A stretch of 35,768 bases of DNA from positions 1-35,768 of the forward strand of contig PLYI01000011.1 in NCBI GenBank assembly GCA_003151735.1, given 5' to 3'. Origin of the DNA: Candidatus Bathyarchaeota archaeon. Lineage in GTDB: Archaea > Thermoproteota > Bathyarchaeia > Bathyarchaeales > Bathycorpusculaceae. Below, piece after piece: positions 14,616 through 20,961 of this stretch; position 1 is the stretch's first letter; each line of letters begins with the position of its first letter. The notes beneath the pieces are model-generated. The model was given only the letters and a program-made list of their open reading frames with translations, made no database searches and was not told the origin of the DNA. Both the position numbers and the translations under genes were made by a program.

Positions 14616-14891
14616 TTAGTGGGCGCCACCATATTTTCGTCTTTGTTCATCAAAACGTTTTACCACGGCGGTCAAAAAGATCTCATCAAACTTTTCCGAA
14701 TCTGTTTCTTGGGTATCTACAACTAATGCCCGAAGGTCTCCAGTATTGGTTGCAAGAGCTGTGAGGCAACTTACTAGAACTTCTTTGTACAATTGTGCGC
14801 TGAATTTAAGCATATGGGCACCGAGCAACTCTTTGATGGCGTTTGCCAGGACTGTCGTTTCTTTATCAAGATCCAACTCGATGGCTTCCAT
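14616..14891 (-). CDS. Small helical protein of unknown function
   Basis: This 91-residue, acidic, mostly helical protein (MEAIELDLDKETTVLANAIKE...) ends FDEQRRKYGGAH. It lies between the tRNA-Asn gene and the secreted pair. Regular amphipathic helices suggest an oligomeric or partner-binding protein. No family recognised and no metal or catalytic motif seen. Confidence 0.6.
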   Translation of the reverse strand: MEAIELDLDKETTVLANAIKELLGAHMLKFSAQLYKEVLVSCLTALATNTGDLRALVVDTQETDSEKFDEIFLTAVVKRFDEQRRKYGGAH

Positions 14892-14935
14892 GTATTAAGT
14901 CAAACACAGTGGCTATTAAACGCAAGGGGTTATTT

Positions 14936-15011
14936 TGGCTGGAACGGTAGGAGTCGAACCTACGACCACAAAATTAACAGTTTTGTGCTCTACCAACTGA
15001 GCTACGTTCCA
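14936..15011 (-). tRNA. tRNA-Asn (anticodon GTT)
   Basis: Reading the minus strand, the acceptor stem TGGAACG pairs with CGTTCCA. The D arm is GCTCAGTTGGTAGAGC, the anticodon stem CAAAA/TTTTG encloses the loop CTGTTAA (anticodon GTT), and the T arm is GTAGG-TTCGACT-CCTAC. A G discriminator and an encoded CCA end the gene. All arms are intact, so it should be functional. It lies between small early genes and probably supplements Asn decoding; no duplicated tRNA 3' end marking an attachment site was seen. Confidence 0.95.
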
Positions 15012-15032
15012 ATATTCGATTCGCGAGACGAA

Positions 15033-15227
15033 TTACTTTTCTAACCACATTTTCTCTAAGATTTGTACTTCTTCTATTGTTAAGTTATCAATCCATGCCA
15101 GCAATCTTTTACATTCATCCTCTGGGACCATATAGGGTAGTTTTAAGACTTTATTTTTTGGCCAATCCTTTTCATTCCGCGAGCTCCAAGCGTCACGGCA
15201 TAAAGTCCATGCTTCTTTGAAGTTCAT
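15033..15227 (-). CDS. Small Trp-rich protein
   Basis: This 64-residue protein (MNFKEAWTLCRDAWSSRNEKD...) has four Trp and an acidic helix near the end (NLTIEEVQILEKMWLEK). The ATG at 15227 has GGAAGG five bases upstream and overlaps the preceding stop as ATGA. No family recognised. Confidence 0.6.
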   Translation of the reverse strand: MNFKEAWTLCRDAWSSRNEKDWPKNKVLKLPYMVPEDECKRLLAWIDNLTIEEVQILEKMWLEK

Positions 15228-15469
15228 TTGAACCTTCCAGTCCGAGATGGAGGCGCACAAAAAAACCTATCTCCATCATAATAAGATTGAACCAACAAAT
15301 TCTTTGCCCATTTCCGTTTTCCACATTCATAGCACCACAAAAGTTTTCTTGGCTTAAACCTGACTCTAAACCCAGCGTCACATTTGTATGAGGTGGCCTT
15401 TTGTAATTTCTCGGTGAAAATGTGCATTATGCGGGCCTCCAACTGGGAATCACTTTTTAGTCTTTCCAT
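15224..15469 (-). CDS. Small protein with a Cys pair (zinc ribbon-like)
   Basis: This 81-residue protein contains LLWCYECGKRKW followed by DGDRFFCAPP, a C-x2-C...C arrangement suggesting a small zinc ribbon. The N-terminal half is helical (RLKSDSQLEARIMHIFTEK). The start is uncertain: the ATG at 15469 is used, but a TTG 24 bases upstream is possible and neither has a good ribosome site. It overlaps the next gene by ATGA. Confidence 0.55.
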   Translation of the reverse strand: MERLKSDSQLEARIMHIFTEKLQKATSYKCDAGFRVRFKPRKLLWCYECGKRKWAKNLLVQSYYDGDRFFCAPPSRTGRFK

Positions 15470-15501
15470 TTCGTTATCTGTATAATAAAGCAAGGTCTTT
15501 T

Positions 15502-15741
15502 TTATACATCATCTCTTTTTCTATATCCCATTACGATCAGGGCTTCTCTAGCTTCATCACCATCTTCGCCAACAAATCCAGAGGCATAAAGCCCCAAAGC
15601 TTTAATCCCAGGCTCAAGTTTAACCTTTAGTTCCTCTTCTACTATTTGTTGTAGCTCGTATAAATATTCATCATGATCGTGTTTGCCCTGTTGCGCTTCC
15701 CACCGATCTAGTCTCTTGAATATTTGTCTCCAGTTAATCAT
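15502..15741 (-). CDS. Small early protein of unknown function
   Basis: This 79-residue protein (MINWRQIFKRLDRWEAQQGKHD...) has an N-terminal helix with a His/Asp-rich stretch and then LEPGIKALGLYASGFVGEDG. A strong ribosome site (GGAGGAATAA) precedes the ATG. The start lies inside the end of the preceding 34-residue gene, so the two are coupled. No family recognised. Confidence 0.65.
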   Translation of the reverse strand: MINWRQIFKRLDRWEAQQGKHDHDEYLYELQQIVEEELKVKLEPGIKALGLYASGFVGEDGDEAREALIVMGYRKRDDV

Positions 15742-15838
15742 TTATTCCTCCTGGCGGAATATAACTATCAATGTATCGCCTAAGACCGCCGAGCATGTTT
15801 TCACCGATAATCGATTCAAGTTCTTCTTTATGGTCCAT
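15734..15838 (-). CDS. Very small early protein (34 residues)
   Basis: The peptide (MDHKEELESIIGENMLGGLR...) starts at an ATG preceded by AAGGA at nine bases, and its stop overlaps the next gene's start. It reads as a single amphipathic helix with a short tail (YIPPGGIND). It is supported only by ribosome site and gene packing. Confidence 0.5.
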   Translation of the reverse strand: MDHKEELESIIGENMLGGLRRYIDSYIPPGGIND

Positions 15839-15900
15839 TTTTAACTTTCCTTATTTCATAGCTTCTCATAACGCATTATTCCTTAGCTTCCGGATGCGAG

Positions 15901-16173
15901 TCACTCTTCACCTGCCAACTGTTTCCTGAAGAAAGCTTGTATTGCATCATTTAGCCATGCCTGATGCTTCTCATCGCCATGTTTTATCTCGCTAAATAAT
16001 TTCTCGCCTATTCCTTCCCAATCAATCGGCACGACTTCGCGGACGTGAATGTAATTAGGATTATTTGATCTTCTCGTCATCTCAACTAAATTGTCGGCCA
16101 ATTCTTTTGAATCAACAACACCTGGAAGTGTGAACCCATCTAATGTTAAAATCCAAAACTCTCTTGGCTTCAT
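15901..16173 (-). CDS. Small early phage protein
   Basis: This 90-residue protein starts MKPREFWILTLDGFTLPGVV and continues NYIHVREVVPIDWEGI, then a helical C-terminus. Short phage proteins with a KPREFWI opening and a HVREV strand are familiar from other phage early regions, but no function is known to me. The ATG starts one base after the stop of the 42-residue membrane peptide upstream. Confidence 0.65.
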   Translation of the reverse strand: MKPREFWILTLDGFTLPGVVDSKELADNLVEMTRRSNNPNYIHVREVVPIDWEGIGEKLFSEIKHGDEKHQAWLNDAIQAFFRKQLAGEE

Positions 16174-16174
16174 C

Positions 16175-16303
16175 TTAGTCAGTAATCTCTCTAATCACTA
16201 CGCCTATGGTAATGCTGGCCGCCATAATTAAAAACCCGGTAACACCTTTTAAGTTCGAGAAGCCAATCAATACTCCACCAATAACCATTATCAACACTTC
16301 CAT
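16175..16303 (-). CDS. Small membrane protein with two hydrophobic segments
   Basis: This 42-residue peptide (MEVLIMVIGGVLIGFSN... then GFLIMAASITIGVVI) has two predicted membrane helices separated by a short polar turn. A GAGG lies nine bases before the ATG. It is tightly packed between neighbours. Function unknown. Confidence 0.55.
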   Translation of the reverse strand: MEVLIMVIGGVLIGFSNLKGVTGFLIMAASITIGVVIREITD

Positions 16304-16344
16304 AACGCTTTGCCTCGTAGTGTCCCCATAGTAATCATCTGGAA

Positions 16345-16578
16345 CTATTCATTTCTTTCCCGTTCTAAAATGTTTTGTCCATAATGATCTATCCATTCTT
16401 TACATTCGTTTTCCCATTTGATTGGGAGTGTTCCGCCAAATATATTTAAAATCGATCCAAAAATGTCTTTGGCTGCCGAAAGTGCTTTTTTTCTTTCACA
16501 GTTCGCACAGAAAAATCCCCTGTCTTTATCAAAAAACCATTGGACTCCTTCACATGTAGCGCAATAGACTTGACTCAT
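16345..16578 (-). CDS. Zinc-ribbon-like small protein
   Basis: This 77-residue protein begins MSQVYCATCEGVQWFFDKDR and continues GFFCANCERKK, giving two C-x2-C knuckles about 17 residues apart, a clear zinc-ribbon arrangement. The C-terminus is helical (ENECKEWIDHYGQNILERE). The ATG at 16578 has GAGGG upstream; a longer reading to 16644 would overlap the previous gene without a ribosome site. A degenerate operator-like site (16585-16603) lies directly before it. Confidence 0.65.
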   Translation of the reverse strand: MSQVYCATCEGVQWFFDKDRGFFCANCERKKALSAAKDIFGSILNIFGGTLPIKWENECKEWIDHYGQNILERERNE

Positions 16579-16584
16579 AACCCT

Positions 16585-16603
16585 CGATTTGTAACTGGAA
16601 TCA
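16585..16603. promoter_or_regulatory. Degenerate operator-like site at a gene junction
   Basis: The right arm GGAATCA is perfect, the spacing is five, and the left arm (CGATTTG) matches TGATTCC at four of seven positions. On the minus strand the arm's TGA is the stop codon of the Acb2-like gene. Confidence 0.4.
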
Positions 16604-16807
16604 TTCTTGATTTTCTTTTTTAATTGCCATGGCCTTTTTAGCAAAGAAACAGGCTTCTTCTAACTTGGTGGCCGTTAACGAAAGTTCTCGGCCAGGTTCA
16701 CCAATCTTTTTGCACCAGTCTAATAGCTCATCGAATTTACCAGCCATTTCTCTTGCATATGATTTACCTTGATCATTCAACATGTGGACTTCAAATTCTT
16801 TGCTCAT
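16601..16807 (-). CDS. Acb2/Tad1-like small helical protein (possible cyclic-nucleotide sponge)
   Basis: This 68-residue protein has the layout of the Acb2/Tad1 hairpin domain: FEVHMLNDQGKSYAREMAGKF as a first helix, a short loop with GRE, then LTATKLEEACFFAKKAMA as a second helix. The TKLEEA-x-FFAKKAMA pattern resembles family members that I recall as annotated Acb2/Tad1 domain proteins. Characterised members bind signalling cyclic oligonucleotides and so block CBASS or Thoeris defence. I infer a counter-defence role here, but ligand-binding residues cannot be checked by eye. AAGGAG precedes the ATG. Confidence 0.55.
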   Translation of the reverse strand: MSKEFEVHMLNDQGKSYAREMAGKFDELLDWCKKIGEPGRELSLTATKLEEACFFAKKAMAIKKENQE

Positions 16808-16967
16808 TGTGACTCTCCTTGTATTTTGTTAAACATCTTTCACAAGTTACTTTTTTAATGTCGGTTGTGGCCTTATATGCCAGCGTTTTGTTATAAACCT
16901 TACAAATCGGAAGCACCTCGATACGATCTCCAAATTTCAATCGACCCCATTTATGAATTTTCTTCAT
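16791..16967 (-). CDS. Small basic protein with a C-x2-C pair
   Basis: This 58-residue protein (MKKIHKWGRLKFGDRIEVLP...) contains KKVTCERCLTKY, a single C-x2-C knuckle common in short phage proteins, near a charged C-terminus. GGAAGG precedes the ATG at 16967. It follows the XRE regulator and overlaps the start of the Acb2-like gene. Function unknown; possibly a nucleic-acid or metal binder. Confidence 0.55.
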   Translation of the reverse strand: MKKIHKWGRLKFGDRIEVLPICKVYNKTLAYKATTDIKKVTCERCLTKYKESHNEQRI

Positions 16968-16970
16968 ATT

Positions 16971-16989
16971 CCCTTCCGCCACGGAATCA
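16971..16989. promoter_or_regulatory. Degenerate operator-like site after the XRE gene
   Basis: The plus strand reads CCCTTCC, GCCAC, GGAATCA: a perfect right arm with TTCC kept in the left arm. It spans the XRE stop codon and the ribosome site of the next gene. Confidence 0.4.
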
Positions 16990-17220
16990 TTCTTCAACCT
17001 CTGCCTCAGCTTCGCCTATTGGTATTTTGTTTAAATTAATATTCAATATTTTGGCTAAACGAACTGCCTGCCATAAGAATATTTTTTGCTTTCCATTTTC
17101 AATGTGGAAAATATTCACTCTGCTCATGCCGAGAAGGTCTGCTAAATCTTCACAACTCATGCCACGGCCTTTTCTTCTCTGCATAACCTTTGCTGCAAAC
17201 CATTTGTCACTTTCAGTCAT
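16987..17220 (-). CDS. XRE-family helix-turn-helix regulator
   Basis: This 77-residue protein is a single Cro/C1-type HTH domain. Helices 2-3 are SCEDLADLLGMSRVNIFHIE, followed by NGKQKIFLWQAVRLAKILNI, the usual five-helix pattern, and an acidic tail (EAEAEVEE). It lacks a dimerisation or cleavage domain, so it resembles a Cro or small repressor. The ATG at 17220 was chosen because GGAG lies nine bases upstream. Operator-like sites flank the gene on both sides (16971-16989 and 17227-17245), making it the best candidate for their binder, though this is inference. Confidence 0.8.
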   Translation of the reverse strand: MTESDKWFAAKVMQRRKGRGMSCEDLADLLGMSRVNIFHIENGKQKIFLWQAVRLAKILNINLNKIPIGEAEAEVEE

Positions 17221-17226
17221 ATTGCT

Positions 17227-17245
17227 CGACTCCACCCTGGAATCA
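17227..17245. promoter_or_regulatory. Degenerate operator-like site before the XRE gene
   Basis: The plus strand reads CGACTCC, ACCCT, GGAATCA: right arm perfect, left arm five of seven. It covers the stop of the 24-residue peptide gene and the XRE ribosome site region, so binding there could autoregulate XRE. Confidence 0.45.
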
Positions 17246-17317
17246 TCCTATTACGTGTCCTCTGCATTGGCCAAATGGCAAGTGACAATATTGGCATGCC
17301 CACCAGGGATATTTCAT
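17243..17317 (-). CDS. 24-residue zinc-knuckle-like peptide
   Basis: The peptide MKYPWWACQYCHLPFGQCRG... has C-x2-C-x6-C-x2-H spacing (Cys8, Cys11, Cys18, His21), a complete set of four metal ligands in 14 residues. A good ribosome site (AGGAAGTT) precedes the ATG, and the gene fits exactly between its neighbours. No family known to me. If translated it would be one of the smallest zinc-binding phage proteins. Confidence 0.5.
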   Translation of the reverse strand: MKYPWWACQYCHLPFGQCRGHVIG

Positions 17318-17323
17318 AACTTC

Positions 17324-17530
17324 CTATTTGGTTAAAGACTCGTTTCCAACATTTAAGATATCTTGCTGATCGCTAAGTGTTTCAACGCACTCAGTGTGAG
17401 TACACATCATTTTAGCAAACTCAAAACCAGCGAGAAAAACTTCTGTCATGCTGAAAACCCCATCACCTGAATTGTTTAATTCTTTGTTTTTGATAACCCA
17501 ATCTTCAGCCCATTGTTGTTTTTGTGTCAT
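17324..17530 (-). CDS. Small early protein of unknown function
   Basis: This 68-residue protein (MTQKQQWAEDWVIKNKELNNS...) has FSMTEVFLAGFEFAKMM, an alpha-helical segment typical of small phage early proteins, and ends ESLTK. AGGAG lies before the ATG. The end of the gene and the ribosome site of the next one form a 14-base sequence (17322-17335) that recurs exactly at 17698-17711. Function unknown. Confidence 0.65.
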   Translation of the reverse strand: MTQKQQWAEDWVIKNKELNNSGDGVFSMTEVFLAGFEFAKMMCTHTECVETLSDQQDILNVGNESLTK

Positions 17531-17536
17531 AAGCTC

Positions 17537-17692
17537 CTATTTATTTTCGAATTTGGTTAAATTCAATTCAGCGACAACTCTAATTAATTGAGCTACCGAC
17601 CTTTGTTGTTCCAATAAATTGCGCTCTAATATTTTCCATAAAAACTGCCTTCGTTCTTTTCTTGTCGTCTTTTTCTTAACAAGCTTCTTCAT
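17537..17692 (-). CDS. Small very basic protein
   Basis: This 51-residue protein starts MKKLVKKKTTRKERRQFLW, with twelve Lys/Arg in the first 20 residues, followed by a helix (ERNLLEQQRSVAQLIRVVAE). AGGA precedes the ATG at five bases. The composition suggests nucleic-acid binding; no family recognised. Confidence 0.6.
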   Translation of the reverse strand: MKKLVKKKTTRKERRQFLWKILERNLLEQQRSVAQLIRVVAELNLTKFENK

Positions 17693-17707
17693 ATAAATCC
17701 TATTTGG

Positions 17708-18436
17708 TTAAATTGTTCCACAAAACAGGCCACAAGAAATCTCTGTTTCTTCATAGCGCCCAACGCCCGATTTTAATTCATCTAGGTAAAGTCTTGTCTT
17801 TTGTTTCCCGTCTGTCCGGTCTCTAAGAATAGTTATACCAAGCTTGCGCTCCATTTTAGCCATTCGTTCAAAGACCTCGGGAAAGTCCCGCCTAATCTTG
17901 TTCCAGTAACCAGCGCCGCCCTTTACACAACCTATGCAATTATTGTTTTTATATCCCATTTTATACATTTCTGGGATTGCTATTTTAGCATCCGAAAGCC
18001 ATTCAAAGCATTGCATTTTTGTAAGTTTAGAATCAATCAGAGGGAACTCAACATCTACTTCTGGATTGTTATCTTTAAACCTCAAAGCCCGATGCGTTTC
18101 ATCAATATCAAATCCAAATAATTGCAAATCATCAGGTCTTTCAAAATCATTTCTTACTTTCTTTTTTAATTCGGTAGTGCATTTAGCTCCGCGTGGGCCA
18201 ACAAGATAACCGCTATCAAAGACTTCCCATATATTCGTGTATTTTTCTGACTTCAATACGAGAATTGATTTATCAAACCATTTCTCACAATCCTTGATAA
18301 AACGCTTATTATCTAAATGCTCACTTCCAGTGTCACAATAGACGGGAAGTAGGTTGGGATATTTCTCAAAGGCAAGTTTAGTCGCTACTGCCGAAGCAGC
18401 TCCACAACTAAACCATGAAATAACCCTATTATTCAT
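17708..18436 (-). CDS. PP-loop ATPase / PAPS reductase-like protein
   Basis: This 242-residue protein has an N-type PP-loop (SCGAAS, residues 10-15) in place of the usual SGG-x-DS, then VYCDTGSEH, typical of the PAPS reductase and adenine nucleotide alpha-hydrolase superfamily. Cys residues at 86 (RGAKCTTELK), 167 and 170 (CIGC), and 235 and 239 could bind a metal or Fe-S cluster. Phages often carry such proteins; proposed roles include sulfur transfer or nucleic-acid modification, but none can be shown here. AGGA precedes the ATG. Confidence 0.8.
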   Translation of the reverse strand: MNNRVISWFSCGAASAVATKLAFEKYPNLLPVYCDTGSEHLDNKRFIKDCEKWFDKSILVLKSEKYTNIWEVFDSGYLVGPRGAKCTTELKKKVRNDFERPDDLQLFGFDIDETHRALRFKDNNPEVDVEFPLIDSKLTKMQCFEWLSDAKIAIPEMYKMGYKNNNCIGCVKGGAGYWNKIRRDFPEVFERMAKMERKLGITILRDRTDGKQKTRLYLDELKSGVGRYEETEISCGLFCGTI

Positions 18437-18443
18437 TCACTTC

Positions 18444-18533
18444 CTATTTGGACTCGAAGTCCCATGTTAGTTTCGTTCTAAAGCCCATTCTGCAAAAATA
18501 CCGTAATAGAAATTTTACATAGTTGTGTCCCAT
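18444..18533 (-). CDS. Possible 29-residue peptide
   Basis: A short frame (MGHNYVKFLLRYFCRMG...) fills the gap between the methyltransferase and PP-loop genes and ends WDFESK, with its stop just before the next ribosome site. It has no visible ribosome site of its own and starts inside an operator-like site, so it may not be translated. Confidence 0.3.
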   Translation of the reverse strand: MGHNYVKFLLRYFCRMGFRTKLTWDFESK

Positions 18534-18542
18534 ATGGAATCA
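18524..18542. promoter_or_regulatory. Degenerate operator-like site after the methyltransferase gene
   Basis: The plus strand reads TGTGTCC, CATAT, GGAATCA: right arm perfect, left arm five of seven. The TGA in the arm is the stop codon of the methyltransferase gene on the minus strand, the same placement as at 16603, 16989 and 17245. Confidence 0.45.
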
Positions 18543-19172
18543 CTTCATTGCCACAATGGGTTGTGTTCTCTTTAAAATATACATTTGTGCATTGTTTGTT
18601 TGATAAATATCAAGTTGATGAAAATGCAAATTAACAAACGCATCAATGGCAAGCTTAGGCCTGTAATTGTCTCTGGTGTCTACGTGCCATAAATAGTCAT
18701 CTATTATCATGGTGCCACCTTTTTTAAGGAGCCTGAAAGCTAGTGTGGCGTCTAAAAGCGTGTCAGTTGTTTCATGTGACCCATCAACGTAAATAAAATC
18801 AAAATAGTCCCGATAGCCAGAAGAGAGAAGTTTTGATAGTTCCAAATCAGAGGAGCCCTTGTGGACGTGTAAATCAATTTTATGCTTCGAGTTTTCTATA
18901 ACTATTTGAGTGTTTAAAATAAACCTTTTCTCAACTTCGCTCATTGTCACTTCGCTGGCCAGTCTCTTGCTTACCTGATCTTCGCCACCGCCCCATGTGT
19001 CTATTGCGTGAACTTCGAGGTCTGAATCTTTGCCAAGAAGTTCAATCAAGTAACAAAGAGACCTGCCTTCGTAAGATCCTATCTCAAGAATCTTATTAAT
19101 TTTTAAAGTTGGGATCAGTTTGTCCCATATTATTTTTGCATTTTGGTTGAACCAATCGTTCGAAAAGATCAT
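18540..19172 (-). CDS. Class I SAM-dependent methyltransferase (Methyltransf_24-like)
   Basis: This 210-residue protein has motif I ILEIGSYEGRS (from about residue 28), Asp58 closing the second strand, then FIYVDGSHETTDTLLD and KKGGTMIIDDYLW. The DGSH and IIDD acidic motifs are typical of metal-dependent O-methyltransferases of the Methyltransf_24/catechol type, often found with sugar or surface-polymer genes. The ATG at 19172 was chosen because GGAG precedes it and it overlaps the upstream stop (ATGA). A small-molecule or glycan target is more likely than DNA, as no DNA-methylase motif IV is present. Confidence 0.75.
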   Translation of the reverse strand: MIFSNDWFNQNAKIIWDKLIPTLKINKILEIGSYEGRSLCYLIELLGKDSDLEVHAIDTWGGGEDQVSKRLASEVTMSEVEKRFILNTQIVIENSKHKIDLHVHKGSSDLELSKLLSSGYRDYFDFIYVDGSHETTDTLLDATLAFRLLKKGGTMIIDDYLWHVDTRDNYRPKLAIDAFVNLHFHQLDIYQTNNAQMYILKRTQPIVAMK

Positions 19173-19483
19173 TTTAAATTTACTCCAATAAAAATACCAA
19201 GAGACACAAACCCGAAACAAAAAGATAAAGCGCAAGCGCAGTCCCAGAGTCCATTTGAGAATAAAGGTGTTCTAAGAATTGAAGGCTCATCGTCAGATAA
19301 AGGTCCATGCTGATATTCCGGTTTATAAGTGTTGGTCCTTGGATCAATAAGAGGAATCGGCGGAATTACATTATCAATTCCCTTTATCTTTTCGGCCGTT
19401 TCCCTAGCTAAAATTCTAATATTGGTATTTGATTTTTCACTGTGCCTTGGTCTTATTTTCTTTTTCATTTTTCTATTATCCAT
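19169..19483 (-). CDS. Tail-anchored small membrane protein
   Basis: This 104-residue protein begins MDNRKMKKKIRPRH with a basic segment, then a Pro-rich stretch (VIPPIPLIDPRTNTYKPEY). It ends in one hydrophobic helix (ALSFCFGFVSLGIFIGVNLK), so it is probably anchored by its C-terminus. The ATG at 19483 has GGGA four bases upstream. It overlaps the previous gene by 19 bases and the methyltransferase by ATGA. Function unknown. Confidence 0.55.
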   Translation of the reverse strand: MDNRKMKKKIRPRHSEKSNTNIRILARETAEKIKGIDNVIPPIPLIDPRTNTYKPEYQHGPLSDDEPSILRTPLFSNGLWDCACALSFCFGFVSLGIFIGVNLK

Positions 19484-19893
19484 ATGTTCCCAACAGCTTT
19501 TTTTACAAGCCATGGTGAGCAGGAGAAAAGCTTCGCCGTACCAGTAAAGCTTTTGGTTTCAAGGAAAGAGGCCTTAAGAGCCTCAGGGTCTGGCTTAATA
19601 CATTCATTTTCTTTTCCCAAGTTTCTTCTTCGGAAATAATGCGGGTAATATTTCTTCATCGCATCTTCTACTACGCTCCTAGAACAACCAAACAGTTTAG
19701 CCGTTTTACGAGTGCTTTTGCTTTTATTAATCATGTGAGCATCGGCTATTGCTTTATGGTTATATTTTTTATGTCTACCGTAAAAAACTCCGCGAGCCTT
19801 CGCTGCTTCAATCCCTTCTCTATGGTTTTGTTTTATCTCTTCCGGAGTAAGTTTTACTTTGTGCCCACAAGTCGGGCAATGCTTCTCAATCAT
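19465..19893 (-). CDS. Zinc-knuckle plus resolvase-like HTH protein
   Basis: This 142-residue protein starts with CPTCGH (residues 5-10), a short metal knuckle. Then EAAKARGVFYGRHKK resembles the hinge that precedes the DNA-binding domain of serine resolvases and invertases. Two helix-turn-helix-like units follow (STRKTAKLFGCSRSVVEDAM and SFTGTAKLFSCSPWLVKKAV), which look like an internal repeat. No serine recombinase catalytic domain is present, so it is a DNA-binding protein, perhaps a regulator built from a resolvase end. It overlaps the upstream gene by ATGA. Confidence 0.65.
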   Translation of the reverse strand: MIEKHCPTCGHKVKLTPEEIKQNHREGIEAAKARGVFYGRHKKYNHKAIADAHMINKSKSTRKTAKLFGCSRSVVEDAMKKYYPHYFRRRNLGKENECIKPDPEALKASFLETKSFTGTAKLFSCSPWLVKKAVGNIWIIEK

Positions 19894-20087
19894 GAGTGCA
19901 AAAACCTTACGTGACCAATGCTAACGCCTTGAACTAAACAAACTATCAAAATTATAACCAGGGCTATCTCGGCTACAATTTTAAAAGTTGGAACCCATTT
20001 AGCTTCTGGAGAAGCTGGGAAAACTTTAACCAAGTGAATTAATAATGCGAAAACCAACACCAAAACTATCAATGATACTAAATCCAT
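19890..20087 (-). CDS. Small two-helix inner-membrane protein
   Basis: This 65-residue protein has two hydrophobic helices (LVSLIVLVLVFALLIHLV and VAEIALVIILIVCLVQGV) separated by a loop with PEAKWVP. It resembles the Thivi_2564-type small membrane proteins in layout. A strong ribosome site (AAAAGGAG) precedes the ATG, 13 bases after the integrase stop. Function unknown. Confidence 0.6.
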   Translation of the reverse strand: MDLVSLIVLVLVFALLIHLVKVFPASPEAKWVPTFKIVAEIALVIILIVCLVQGVSIGHVRFLHS

Positions 20088-20100
20088 AAAACTCCTTTTG

Positions 20101-20961
20101 TTATTTCGATTCCTTTAATACGGTTGCTAAATCATCGTCATTTGTTCTTACATAATTTTCCATGGCCACTGCCATAGAGATCCTTCTCGTCTTGCAAACC
20201 AATGCTGGTGTGAGTTTGGGGTTTTTAAAATCTAGGCTTAACCTATACCTTCTTAGGTCATGGAATCCACCTTTTTTAACACCTGCACGCTCTTTTATTT
20301 TGTTAAATGGAAACTGTTGAGTTATCAAATGTTTCTCAATGTCCCTAGTTTGTGGAAAAACCCATTTGCTTAGTTTAGGTATTCGGAGAAGCATTTCGAC
20401 AAGAGACTGAGGGAGTGGACAACGAGCCAGAGTGCCCGCTTTGTCGTCTCGCCCTGTGAACTCGATGTAGGCGACCGAACCATTAATAATAATTCTTTCC
20501 CATGTGAGTTGTACGGCGTCCGAAATTCGGAAAGCAAGGAGGTATCCGAGACGAAGGGCGACACGTTCCTTTTCAGTTTCGCAGGCGCTATCAAGGGCTT
20601 TAATTTCTGCATCGGTGTAGAGCCAATTCTTTTTCTTTCTTCTAGAGTCACGTTCTCTCCTTGCAAACATATTTTTTATTTCAGGCTTAGTTTTAACAAG
20701 TCCTTTGCCGTAAAGTTGTTTCGCTAATACCGTTGCAAATTTACAAAGGTTGAATTGATTCTCGCCAAATCTGTTGTCGTACTTCTCTTGAAACTTGGCC
20801 CACATATCTTTGTTGAGTTTCTCGCACTCAAGATGCCCCCAATATCGATTTAACTTACCAAGAGCGTTCTTTGCAGCACGCAAAGTATTTTTAGAGATGT
20901 CCTCTGACTTAAAACGTCTTTCGTAGTCTAAAATCAAAAGGTCAATTTCTTCTTTGAGCAT
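20101..20961 (-). CDS. Tyrosine recombinase (integrase)
   Basis: This 286-residue protein has an N-terminal SAM-like core-binding domain (residues 1-105) and a catalytic domain with Arg145 (LAFRISDAV), Lys174 (GRDDKAG), His234 and Arg237 (HDLRRYR) and Tyr270 (MENYVRTN). The second His of the usual tetrad is not obvious (CKTRRIS in its place). The ATG at 20961 was chosen because GAAGG lies eight bases upstream. It probably inserts the phage DNA or resolves multimers. An attP core is not identifiable; the adjacent non-coding region at 21131-21728 is the natural place to look. Confidence 0.85.
   Translation of the reverse strand: MLKEEIDLLILDYERRFKSEDISKNTLRAAKNALGKLNRYWGHLECEKLNKDMWAKFQEKYDNRFGENQFNLCKFATVLAKQLYGKGLVKTKPEIKNMFARRERDSRRKKKNWLYTDAEIKALDSACETEKERVALRLGYLLAFRISDAVQLTWERIIINGSVAYIEFTGRDDKAGTLARCPLPQSLVEMLLRIPKLSKWVFPQTRDIEKHLITQQFPFNKIKERAGVKKGGFHDLRRYRLSLDFKNPKLTPALVCKTRRISMAVAMENYVRTNDDDLATVLKESK

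Noticed and set aside
20370..20666. Second minus-strand frame inside the integrase gene
   Set aside because: Overlaps the integrase catalytic domain; translation is Ser/Leu-rich and lacks a ribosome site.
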